From Actinomycetota bacterium (GTDB lineage Bacteria; Actinomycetota; Actinomycetes; S36-B12): DNA of 5,320 bases. The DNA lies in NCBI GenBank assembly GCA_026392575.1, contig JAPLBU010000111.1:8237-13556 (forward strand), given 5' to 3'. Under the pieces are notes generated by a model that was not told the DNA's origin, did no database searches, and saw only the letters and a list, made by a program, of their open reading frames with translations. Shown piece by piece: positions 1 to 5,320 of the stretch. Each line of letters opens with the position of its first letter. Positions within the stretch are counted from its first letter, which is position 1. Both the position numbers and the translations under genes were made by a program.

Positions 1-182
1 ATACAGGCAATCACGACTTCGGCGCCTAGCTGCTCCCGTAGCCGCACGGCCGCTTCAAGAGCATGTTCGTCGTAGTTGTTGATCTTGGTGGGAGCCTGTC
101 GCAGTCTCAGTTCCTTTGTGACCGGATCGAATCGGATTTCGGTCGTGTCAGGGACGTGCTTAACGCATACAAGAATGCGCAT
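1..182 (-). CDS. etfB: Electron transfer flavoprotein beta subunit, N-terminal part (cut by left edge)
   Basis: Translating the minus strand from the ATG at 182-180 gives 60 codons open to the window edge. The protein begins MRILVCVKHVPDTTEIRFDP and continues with KINNYDEHALEAAVRLRE at about residues 33-50. The hydrophobic first strand, the VK-x-VPD motif and the ALEAAVRL helix are the hallmark N-terminus of EtfB/FixA proteins. EtfB pairs with EtfA in the cytoplasm to carry electrons between flavin dehydrogenases and a quinone reductase, or in some lineages to bifurcate electrons. The VPDT form resembles FixA-like and anaerobe-type ETFs more than the mitochondrial type, but the visible part cannot show whether it bifurcates. 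A GGAG sits 8 nt before the ATG, supporting this start. The gene begins 25 nt after the stop of the small upstream gene, so it is very likely co-transcribed with the flavoprotein and Fe-S genes. About 200 residues of a usual 250-265 lie outside the window. Family assignment is confident; the electron donor being the neighbouring dehydrogenase is inferred. Confidence 0.9.
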   Translation of the reverse strand, partial: MRILVCVKHVPDTTEIRFDPVTKELRLRQAPTKINNYDEHALEAAVRLREQLGAEVVIAC

Positions 183-207
183 CGGTGAATCTCCGTCCGT
201 GCGTGGG

Positions 208-432
208 TCAGTGTGGACCGTGCTCCGACTCAATTTGCTCCACGCCTTCCGGCGGCTGGATCAACGAGTCTGCGAAGTGGTCATGCATGTACTCGAGGTA
301 CCTATGTCGCTGAGCGATGATGCGATCTCGCTCGGGAGAGTTCATAAGCTGGTACGGCAAAGGTACGTTCTCGCCGCGTACCGCGGGCGCCACCTCCCAG
401 TGGCCGTCCTTCCAAATCGCCTGTTCGGTCAT
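208..432 (-). CDS. Small hypothetical protein (74 aa) between Fe-S subunit and etfB
   Basis: I do not recognise this family. The 74-residue product is soluble-looking, with no signal peptide, no membrane segment and no cysteine, so it cannot itself hold a cysteine-ligated Fe-S cluster. It starts MTEQAIWKDGHWEVAPAV. The middle, about residues 31-56, is charged and probably helical (SPERDRIIAQRHRYLEYMHD), rich in Arg, His and Tyr. The end is acidic and proline-containing. It is likely real: AAGGGG lies 8 nt before the ATG, it starts 37 nt after the Fe-S gene stop and ends 25 nt before the etfB start, and codon use looks like that of its neighbours. Its place between a dehydrogenase module and an ETF suggests an accessory or docking subunit of that complex, but this is inference from position only. 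An antisense open frame covers the same bases; the minus-strand frame is preferred because of its operon position and ribosome binding site. Confidence 0.6.
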   Translation of the reverse strand: MTEQAIWKDGHWEVAPAVRGENVPLPYQLMNSPERDRIIAQRHRYLEYMHDHFADSLIQPPEGVEQIESEHGPH

Positions 433-440
433 CGCTGATT

Positions 441-446
441 CCCCTT
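441..446 (-). promoter_or_regulatory. Ribosome binding site of the 74-aa gene
   Basis: The minus strand reads AAGGGG followed by an 8-nt spacer and ATG at 432-430. This purine-rich Shine-Dalgarno-like site, in a 37-nt gap between two same-strand genes, is a main argument that the small open frame is translated. Confidence 0.6.
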
Positions 447-469
447 CTGACTGCAGGTCTCCATGACGG

Positions 470-1693
470 TCAGTCCAATCCCATTGCCTGCGCGACGAGA
501 GTCAGAATGTGGACGGGCTCAATCGCGATGCCCGACCGGGCCCCAACATCTGTGAGCTGGTCCTTGCAGTGGGGACAGGCAAGAACCAGCTGCGAGACTC
601 CAAGGTCCGCAGCGGCCTGAAGGCGCTTGGCACCGATCTTGTATGAGGTATCAGGGTGGAGCGTCTTGAAGCTCGCGTTCCCCTTACCGCAGCAGTAACT
701 CCACTGCTCAACAGGTGTCACGTCGATATACGTAACTCCCGGCAACTTGCCGATGATTGAGCGCGGAGACTCGGTGATGCCGCAGATCTTGTTAAGGGTG
801 CAGGGGTCGTGATAGCTCACTTTGCTGAATACCTCGTTCGCCGTCGCCTCGTCGAAGACGATCTGTCCATTGTTTGTCAATTCCTCTAGCACGTCGGTGA
901 TAAAAACTACTTCGAAGGGCAGTTCACCAATGTGCGTCGTGTAGTCACGCGTGAAGTACGTGTAGTCGTGTGGGTTGATGATGATGACGCGCTTGGCACC
1001 GGCCTGCTCCAATGCGGCAACATTGTGGCGGCCCATCTCGACGAATGTCTCAAGGTTGATGTCAAGTAGCTCGCCCAGGGTCGCGCCCGGCCGCGGAAGG
1101 ATCCCGAAGTCCACACCGGCAGCGGTCAGGATCTTGGCGGCGTTTCGGGGTATGTCCGTTGTCTCGAATGCGTTGAAGTAGTCGACGAAGAGCATCGTCT
1201 CGCCGGACGTAGCTAGGTTGAGGCCGTCCGCCCACTTCGTTAGGTCCCCCTCGGGTCCCTCAAAGTAGCCGATGTATCGATCGACCGTGGCAACGATTTC
1301 CTCGTACTTCTCGAAACCGATCTCGGACGCTACGAGGTCGCGGCGTACCTTGCGCACAAGGTCCACGGTCGTTGTTGACGCACCGTAGAAGTCGCCGCCG
1401 AAAAGGGTGTTCGGGCAGCGAAGTTCACAAGCGCCACACTCCAGACAGTTGGTGATGGTCTCGCGGATGTCAGCGAGTTCACCCATGCCCTGTGAAATCC
1501 CGAGCAAGGCGGTGTGAAACCCGTATGACGTGTGCGACTCGTCGCGATCGTCCTGATAGACGGGGCAGACTTCGCGGCAGAACTTGTGCCGGCAAGCGAA
1601 GACCGCGTAGCAGTCCTTGATGAGAGGAAGCGGGATGATCGTTCCCTCGATCTTCTCGTCATAGAACGGTTTGGAGCTCAGCTGCTGACTCAT
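470..1693 (-). CDS. GlpC/GlcF-like (Fe-S)-binding protein, CCG-domain electron-transfer subunit
   Basis: This 407-residue cytoplasmic protein belongs to the heterodisulfide reductase subunit B/GlpC/GlcF-like group, which relays electrons from a flavin dehydrogenase through Fe-S clusters. Residues 83-94 hold a textbook 4Fe-4S motif (CLECGACELRCP). An earlier cluster region at 28-43 has cysteines 28, 34, 39 and 43 followed by Pro, with spacing unlike the usual CxxCxxCxxxCP. The C-terminal CCG domain is intact, with HDPC at 295-298, CCG at 334-336 and CPHC at 373-376. The first CCG domain keeps the fold-like pattern but reads RPG at 201-203 and NPHD at 240-243, so its cysteines are lost. Overall length suits the family (about 400 residues). 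No membrane helix is visible. The ATG overlaps the stop of the FAD gene in an ATGA, and GAGGAG precedes it by 5 nt, so the two are translationally coupled and probably form one complex. The family is clear; the substrate of the complex is not. Confidence 0.9.
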   Translation of the reverse strand: MSQQLSSKPFYDEKIEGTIIPLPLIKDCYAVFACRHKFCREVCPVYQDDRDESHTSYGFHTALLGISQGMGELADIRETITNCLECGACELRCPNTLFGGDFYGASTTTVDLVRKVRRDLVASEIGFEKYEEIVATVDRYIGYFEGPEGDLTKWADGLNLATSGETMLFVDYFNAFETTDIPRNAAKILTAAGVDFGILPRPGATLGELLDINLETFVEMGRHNVAALEQAGAKRVIIINPHDYTYFTRDYTTHIGELPFEVVFITDVLEELTNNGQIVFDEATANEVFSKVSYHDPCTLNKICGITESPRSIIGKLPGVTYIDVTPVEQWSYCCGKGNASFKTLHPDTSYKIGAKRLQAAADLGVSQLVLACPHCKDQLTDVGARSGIAIEPVHILTLVAQAMGLD

Positions 1694-3216
1694 GCGGTCT
1701 CCTCGTCCTCATATGCCTCATCGAGGTGGTACTTGCCTGGGTTCATGATGTTGTTCGGGTCGAGCATCTTCTTGATTCGTTTCATGAGGTCAAACTGGCC
1801 GTCCTTGAGTTCCTCGTAGCAGGCCACGTCAACTTCGCCCTCTCTCGTTCCGCCGTGAGCGGCCGATACTGAGCCCCCGCACTCCACGGATACTCTGGCA
1901 ATCTGGGTCTTAGCCTCCACCCAGTCAGCCCAGATCTCGGGCGTCATTTCCAGTTCGTTCACCCCGATGTCAATCTCGGTGAGGAAGTCACCCCACGGGC
2001 GGAAGGGGTTTCCCGTGTACATGAACATCCCCCAAATATCGAAATGCTCGGGGTGCTTGGCGACCAGTGCCTCGGCGATCTCGTACCAGCGCCTTTTCAC
2101 CGTGGGGAGCTGAGACCATGTGATGGCAGCATCCTCGCAACTCCACGACATCAGTCGGATGGTTCCGTCCGAGCGACCGTGGTAGGCAAGGTGGTAGCGG
2201 TCGTGACGACTCGCCCAGTCACCCTCGGAGATTTCCTGGCCCATGTAGACGCCGCCGTTGGCAGCGCCAATGTCGAAGATGCTGCTCTTCACAGCCTCCA
2301 ACTCCACACTGGTCCCATAGCAAATCGTCGCCACCGCACTGTTGACCCATTCAGGCAGCGGTATCCAGGCTTCGTCATCTCGCCGCAGGAACTCAACCTT
2401 TGCTTCATCGAACATCACGACACCGGAGAGGCACCGTATTCCGCTCCTGTTGAACGCCAGAGTCATCCGGTGCGCGTCCTCCCAAGACCGGGTGGCGAAG
2501 AAAACGGGCAACTGTGCCTGCGGACGCGGTGCTAGGTCGAGAGTGACTTCCGTGCAGATACCCAGCGTCCCCTGATGTCCGATAAACAGATCCTTCAGCC
2601 GGTAGCCAACGCTGGACTTACGAATCTTGCGTCCACCTCCGGCACCCACTCGGATGATGTCGCCTGTTGGGGTCACGACCTCCATTGAGCACACGAGGTC
2701 GGGAACATGCCCATATCCCGTGCCGAGCAGGCTCCATCCCCCCGCGCCGATGCGCCCCCCAAGGACGTTCACCGGGTATGAGGCCGGATCGTCCGGGAAC
2801 CAGACATTCAACGGACGCAGGACCTTATTGAGTTCCTGCATGTTGATCCCAGGCTGAACCGTCACGGTCATGTCTTCGTCATCGATTTCGAGAATGTCGC
2901 ACATGCGCTTGATGTCGACGATGATCCCGCGCTTCATCGGCGTGGCACCATCTGCGAGTCCCGCCCCAGCTCCCCGCGGCGTGATGGGAATCAGGAACTT
3001 GTTAGCGATCTTGACGACAGCAGCGACCTGCGCGGTGCTGGCCGGCATGACGACAACGTCCGGGAGCAGGTCCTTCCACTGATGAAGTCCCATCGGACTC
3101 GTGTTCGTGGTGCGAATCGCCCGCTGATGAAAGTCCGTCATGACGTACTCGGTGCCAAGCGCCGTGCGCAATTCGCCAATAGCTGCTTCAAGCGCTTCTG
3201 CTACCTCGACTGCCAT
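1690..3216 (-). CDS. FAD-binding oxidoreductase, GlcD/D-lactate dehydrogenase-like
   Basis: This 508-residue flavoprotein of the FAD-oxidase type 4 family (glycolate oxidase GlcD, D-lactate and D-2-hydroxyglutarate dehydrogenases) probably oxidises a 2-hydroxyacid-like substrate in the cytoplasm. The PCMH-type FAD-binding domain spans about residues 50-232: LPDVVVMPASTAQV at 51-64, the pyrophosphate loop PRGAGAGLADGATP at 80-93, VQPGINMQEL at 120-129, the glycine-rich GGRIGAGG at 153-160 and the closing GHQGTLGICTEVTL at 213-226. The C-terminal FAD-oxidase domain ends with a conserved-type HGG at 454-456 and LDPNNIMNPGKY at 485-496, followed by an acidic tail. There is no signal peptide or membrane helix. 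The HGG replaces the more usual EHGIG, and the tryptophan-rich middle (WGMFMYTGNPFRPWG) does not point to a known substrate. GAGGAG lies 7 nt before the chosen ATG. It is the first gene of its operon, behind a strong promoter, and overlaps the Fe-S gene by 4 nt. Superfamily is certain; the substrate is unknown, and an aromatic-alcohol-oxidising relative of the wider VAO family is a less likely alternative. Confidence 0.9.
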   Translation of the reverse strand: MAVEVAEALEAAIGELRTALGTEYVMTDFHQRAIRTTNTSPMGLHQWKDLLPDVVVMPASTAQVAAVVKIANKFLIPITPRGAGAGLADGATPMKRGIIVDIKRMCDILEIDDEDMTVTVQPGINMQELNKVLRPLNVWFPDDPASYPVNVLGGRIGAGGWSLLGTGYGHVPDLVCSMEVVTPTGDIIRVGAGGGRKIRKSSVGYRLKDLFIGHQGTLGICTEVTLDLAPRPQAQLPVFFATRSWEDAHRMTLAFNRSGIRCLSGVVMFDEAKVEFLRRDDEAWIPLPEWVNSAVATICYGTSVELEAVKSSIFDIGAANGGVYMGQEISEGDWASRHDRYHLAYHGRSDGTIRLMSWSCEDAAITWSQLPTVKRRWYEIAEALVAKHPEHFDIWGMFMYTGNPFRPWGDFLTEIDIGVNELEMTPEIWADWVEAKTQIARVSVECGGSVSAAHGGTREGEVDVACYEELKDGQFDLMKRIKKMLDPNNIMNPGKYHLDEAYEDEETA

Positions 3217-3223
3217 GTCGCAA

Positions 3224-3229
3224 CTCCTC
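3224..3229 (-). promoter_or_regulatory. Ribosome binding site of the FAD oxidoreductase gene
   Basis: The minus strand reads GAGGAG, then a 7-nt spacer, then ATG at 3216-3214. This strong Shine-Dalgarno match fixes the start of the flavoprotein. Confidence 0.8.
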
Positions 3230-3256
3230 GCGAATTGTGAGTGGGGTGGTTGCAGG

Positions 3257-3266
3257 CTCCGCGGAG
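3257..3266. promoter_or_regulatory. Perfect 10-bp palindrome in the leader, possible operator
   Basis: CTCCGCGGAG is an exact inverted repeat lying about 20-30 nt downstream of the predicted transcription start and about 40 nt before the FAD gene ATG. It could be a half of a repressor site or a small leader hairpin. Short GC-rich palindromes also arise by chance in such DNA, and no known regulator motif is recognised, so this is a weak call. Confidence 0.2.
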
Positions 3267-3293
3267 TGCGCGACCCGCAACATGACTCGTTTT

Positions 3294-3322
3294 ATCCTAT
3301 GTACTTCGATGTTATATGTCAA
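3294..3322 (-). promoter_or_regulatory. Sigma-70-type promoter of the FAD/Fe-S/ETF operon
   Basis: The minus strand has TTGACA (3322-3317), a perfect -35 box, then exactly 17 nt, then TAGGAT (3299-3294), a -10 box matching TATAAT at four positions and of a form frequent in actinobacterial housekeeping promoters. It is followed by AAAACGAG, placing the transcription start near 3286-3288 and giving a leader of about 70 nt. The region is visibly more AT-rich than the genes on either side. The promoter starts 33 nt after the permease stop and reads into the FAD gene, so the redox genes can be transcribed independently of the transporter. Near-consensus boxes suggest either strong expression or control by a repressor. 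Confidence 0.8.
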
Positions 3323-3329
3323 TGGATCG

Positions 3330-3346
3330 GCGCAACGGAGGTGCGC
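3330..3346 (-). terminator. Weak hairpin after the permease gene, doubtful terminator
   Basis: The minus strand reads GCGCA, a 7-nt loop, and TGCGC, starting 9 nt after the permease stop. The 5-bp stem is short and no T-run follows, so it is at best a partial or Rho-assisted terminator. Read-through from the transporter operon into the redox operon is quite possible. Confidence 0.2.
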
Positions 3347-3354
3347 TCTCGGCA

Positions 3355-4317
3355 CTACTCACGGGAGGATTTCGTGTTCAAAATGACGGCACCGAGGATG
3401 ATCAAGCCAGAGACGATTTGTTGCCAATACGGCTGGATACTCATCAGGTTGAATGCGTTCTGCAGCAACGCCAGCAGGAGTACTCCGAGAACGGTGCGCC
3501 AGATTGCGCCTCGACCACCCCTAATGCTGGTCCCGCCGATGACTACCGCCGCAATTGCACTCAGAGTGATGCTATTCGCCGAGCCGTACACGTTCCCGAC
3601 ACCAGTGCGCGTGACAACAACAAGTCCCCCCATGGCGGCTAAGAGCCCACCGATGGCGAATACCACTACTCGGATGCGTTCGACCGGCACCCCTGAAAGG
3701 CGAGCTGATTCCGGATTGCTACCAACTGCCAGGACATGACGTCCGAAGACCGTGCGCGACAAGACGAGACCCAGAACGAGGAACGCCACGACACACAGAA
3801 TGACGCTGTTCGGTATCGAGCCAACGCGGCCGGCACCGAGGAAACCGAAGTTGGCGCTACTGGACAGATCGAGGCTGAAACCCTGCGTCACAGCGAGCGC
3901 AAGCCCTCCCATGACGAACCCGGTGGCCAGCGTTGCTAGAAATGAATTCACCTTGAGACGACCGACCAAGAGGCCATTCACCATGCCAATGGGAATACCC
4001 ATCAGGATGGCAAGCACGACGCCTAGGAATGGATTCTGGAATACGAGTGCGAACTTCGCGCCGAGGACGCCGCACAAGCTGAGGATCTGTCCTGACGAGA
4101 GATCGAATCCCCCAGCAATGATGACAAACGTGGTCCCCATGGCAACCAACATCAACGGAGCATTCTGATCGAGGATGTTGAGGAAATTCGCCGAGGAGAA
4201 GAAATTCGGCGCGAACAGAGTCAGCGCAATGAAGAGGACGATGATGACCGGGACGATCCCTCGATCGTTAATCCACAAGGAGCGGTGCTTCGCCGCCCTC
4301 TCTGAGAATGCGGTCAT
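3355..4317 (-). CDS. ABC transporter permease, RbsC/CUT2 family
   Basis: This 320-residue integral membrane protein has the length and layout of ribose-type permeases (BPD_transp_2 family), which form the inner-membrane channel of a sugar-type importer, usually as a homodimer. After a charged N-terminus, hydrophobic helices begin at about residue 20. Family motifs are visible: GGFDLSSG at 69-76, NGLLVGRLKVNSFLATLAT at 114-132, GRHVLAVGSNPESARLSGV at 192-210 (the cytoplasmic loop contacting the ATPase) and GGTSIRGGRG at 261-270, followed by the last helices and LQNAFNLM. About eight to ten membrane segments are expected. The ATG overlaps the stop of the ATPase gene in ATGA, and AGAGGGG lies 9 nt upstream, so the two are translationally coupled. 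The substrate cannot be read from the permease: family members carry pentoses, hexoses, polyols, autoinducer-2 and others. Confidence 0.9.
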   Translation of the reverse strand: MTAFSERAAKHRSLWINDRGIVPVIIVLFIALTLFAPNFFSSANFLNILDQNAPLMLVAMGTTFVIIAGGFDLSSGQILSLCGVLGAKFALVFQNPFLGVVLAILMGIPIGMVNGLLVGRLKVNSFLATLATGFVMGGLALAVTQGFSLDLSSSANFGFLGAGRVGSIPNSVILCVVAFLVLGLVLSRTVFGRHVLAVGSNPESARLSGVPVERIRVVVFAIGGLLAAMGGLVVVTRTGVGNVYGSANSITLSAIAAVVIGGTSIRGGRGAIWRTVLGVLLLALLQNAFNLMSIQPYWQQIVSGLIILGAVILNTKSSRE

Positions 4318-5320
4318 GTTCGAATGCCCCTCTTGTCCGGTGGTGCGATTCCGAATGCAGCGTTGAGGATGTCGTCATGGTTGTCGCTGCTGACGAATTC
4401 ACCCATGACCCTGCCGTCGTGCATCACGTACACCCGATGAGAGAGCCGCGTGACCTCTTCGATATCAGATGAGATGACGACGAGACCCATCCCCGAGGCG
4501 ACCAAGTGGCCGATCTTCTCGTAAATCGATCTTCGTGCTCCGACATCCACGCCGCGGGTGGGCTCGTCGAGTATCAAAACCATCGGCTTGACCATGAGGC
4601 ACTTCGCAAGAAGCACCTTCTGCTGATTACCGCCTGAGAGGTTCGCGACATCTGAAGCAAGCTCAATGCGATCGACTTCCACATCCGCAAGCGCCAGCGC
4701 AACCGCGGCCCTCTCCGCCCGGTGCGATAGCAGCCCTCGACGCACGAAAGAGCGGGCAACATTCATACTTGTGTTGCGAAGTTGATCCATGCCGAGGAAC
4801 AGCCCTTGGTCCTTTCTGCTCTCGGGCAGAACACAGACGCCACTGGCAAGCGCGGCGCTGGGGGATTTCGGTTGGTAAGCATTGCCATCAAGCGTCGCTG
4901 TGAAGGAAGCACCTGGTATCGCACCGAAGAGCGAGAGTGCGACTTCGGAACGGCCACTCCCGACAAGGCCGTAGAGCCCTACGACCTCGCCCGGGTTTAC
5001 CGTGATACTTACCCCGCGCACGCTACCTGGAACCTGAAGATCCTTTACGTCAAGCAACGGACTCTGGGCTGGCGTGGGCCGGGGTATGTCCGGAAACATC
5101 CCATCCAGGTTCCGGCCGAGCATTCCAAAGATGAGCCTGTCCACAGACAATCCGTCAGCGGGTTCGGTACTTACGTGACGACCATTTCGCATGATGGTTA
5201 CGTCGTCTGCCAGTTCCAGTACTTCCTGAAGGAAGTGCGACACGTAAACGACAGAGACGCCCGAGTCACGCAGACCGCGCACAACCTCGTGCAGTCGTCG
5301 CGCATCAGATGCTTCCAGCG
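4314..5320 (-). CDS. Sugar ABC transporter ATP-binding protein, RbsA/MglA type (N-terminus beyond right edge)
   Basis: The frame is open from the right edge, and 334 residues are visible of a family length near 500. It supplies ATP hydrolysis for the CUT2 importer formed with the adjacent permease, on the cytoplasmic face. Numbering from the first complete codon, the first nucleotide-binding domain ends with its H-loop (VSHFLQEV, His 28). The second domain has a Walker A at 117-124 (GLVGSGRS) with Arg in place of the catalytic Lys, signature LSGGNQQK at 227-234, Walker B VLILDEPTRGVDVGA at 247-261 and Ser 284 at the H-loop position. These substitutions are normal for the second domain of RbsA-type proteins, which is degenerate while the first domain is active. 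A GTG at 5282-5280 could look like a start, but coding clearly continues upstream through LEASDARRLHEV, the usual stretch after the first Walker B. The stop overlaps the permease start by 4 nt. The product is confidently assigned; the transported substrate is unknown. Confidence 0.95.
   Translation of the reverse strand, partial: LEASDARRLHEVVRGLRDSGVSVVYVSHFLQEVLELADDVTIMRNGRHVSTEPADGLSVDRLIFGMLGRNLDGMFPDIPRPTPAQSPLLDVKDLQVPGSVRGVSITVNPGEVVGLYGLVGSGRSEVALSLFGAIPGASFTATLDGNAYQPKSPSAALASGVCVLPESRKDQGLFLGMDQLRNTSMNVARSFVRRGLLSHRAERAAVALALADVEVDRIELASDVANLSGGNQQKVLLAKCLMVKPMVLILDEPTRGVDVGARRSIYEKIGHLVASGMGLVVISSDIEEVTRLSHRVYVMHDGRVMGEFVSSDNHDDILNAAFGIAPPDKRGIRT

Noticed and set aside
76..438. 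Plus-strand open frame of 120 codons
   Set aside because: It lies antisense to the etfB N-terminus and the 74-residue gene. The etfB translation is unmistakable on the minus strand, and the plus-strand product has no recognisable motif.
2044..2535. Plus-strand open frame of 163 codons
   Set aside because: It is fully antisense to the well-supported FAD oxidoreductase and shows no family motif.
3294..3322. ACATA repeats within the promoter spacer as an operator
   Set aside because: The repeated unit is only 5 bp with uneven surroundings in an AT-rich spacer, and no dyad symmetry or known regulator motif is seen.
3140..3739. Plus-strand open frame of 199 codons across the intergenic region
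   Set aside because: It runs antisense through the FAD gene start, the promoter and the permease end. Its product is low-complexity in the permease part (repeats of Pro, Thr, Ala) and looks like a shadow of the opposite coding strand.
4947..4970. Arg in place of Lys in the visible Walker A of the ATPase as a sign of inactivation
   Set aside because: The second nucleotide-binding domain of RbsA/MglA-type proteins normally carries GxxGxGR[ST], so this is a family feature and not damage.
5280..5282. GTG as the start of the ABC ATPase
   Set aside because: Upstream in-frame codons give LEASDARRLHEV, the expected stretch between Walker B and the H-loop of the first domain. The gene simply continues past the right edge.
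1..5320. CRISPR arrays, tRNA or rRNA genes, insertion sequences, attachment sites
   Set aside because: No regularly spaced repeats, transposase-like frames, terminal inverted repeats or structural RNA signatures were seen on either strand; nearly all of the window is protein-coding.

Overview
The window holds six genes, all on the minus strand, so the text runs right to left in coordinates. By eye the base composition is moderately GC-rich. The one clear promoter pairs a perfect TTGACA with a TAGGAT -10 box, a -10 form common in Actinomycetota but not exclusive to them. The organism is a bacterium. An actinomycete-like or other moderately high-GC lineage is plausible, but the sequence alone does not settle it.

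Right part (3355-5320): the end of a transporter operon. It holds the C-terminal two thirds of a double-domain ABC ATPase of the RbsA/MglA type, running off the right edge. Its stop overlaps by 4 nt the start of an RbsC-type permease. Together they form the inner-membrane part of a carbohydrate-uptake (CUT2) importer. The solute-binding protein is not in view and would lie to the right if it is in this operon.

Middle (3217-3354): a 138-nt intergenic stretch with a near-consensus sigma-70-type promoter reading leftwards, a leader of about 70 nt and a strong ribosome binding site. This makes the left block a transcription unit that can be expressed apart from the transporter.

Left part (1-3216): a redox operon. 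In order of transcription it has a GlcD/D-lactate-dehydrogenase-like FAD flavoprotein, a GlpC/GlcF-like iron-sulfur protein (4-nt overlap), an unrecognised 74-residue protein, and the N-terminus of electron transfer flavoprotein beta subunit (EtfB), cut by the left edge. The EtfB start was found by direct translation. The simplest reading is that the FAD subunit oxidises a 2-hydroxyacid-like substrate and passes electrons through the Fe-S subunit to EtfAB. EtfA is expected just outside the left edge. The transporter may bring in the substrate or its precursor, but that link is inferred from adjacency.

The points most worth a second look are the small protein between the dehydrogenase and the ETF, the Fe-S subunit whose first CCG domain has lost its cysteines and whose first cluster motif is irregular, and the pairing of a sugar-type importer with an ETF-linked hydroxyacid-type dehydrogenase.
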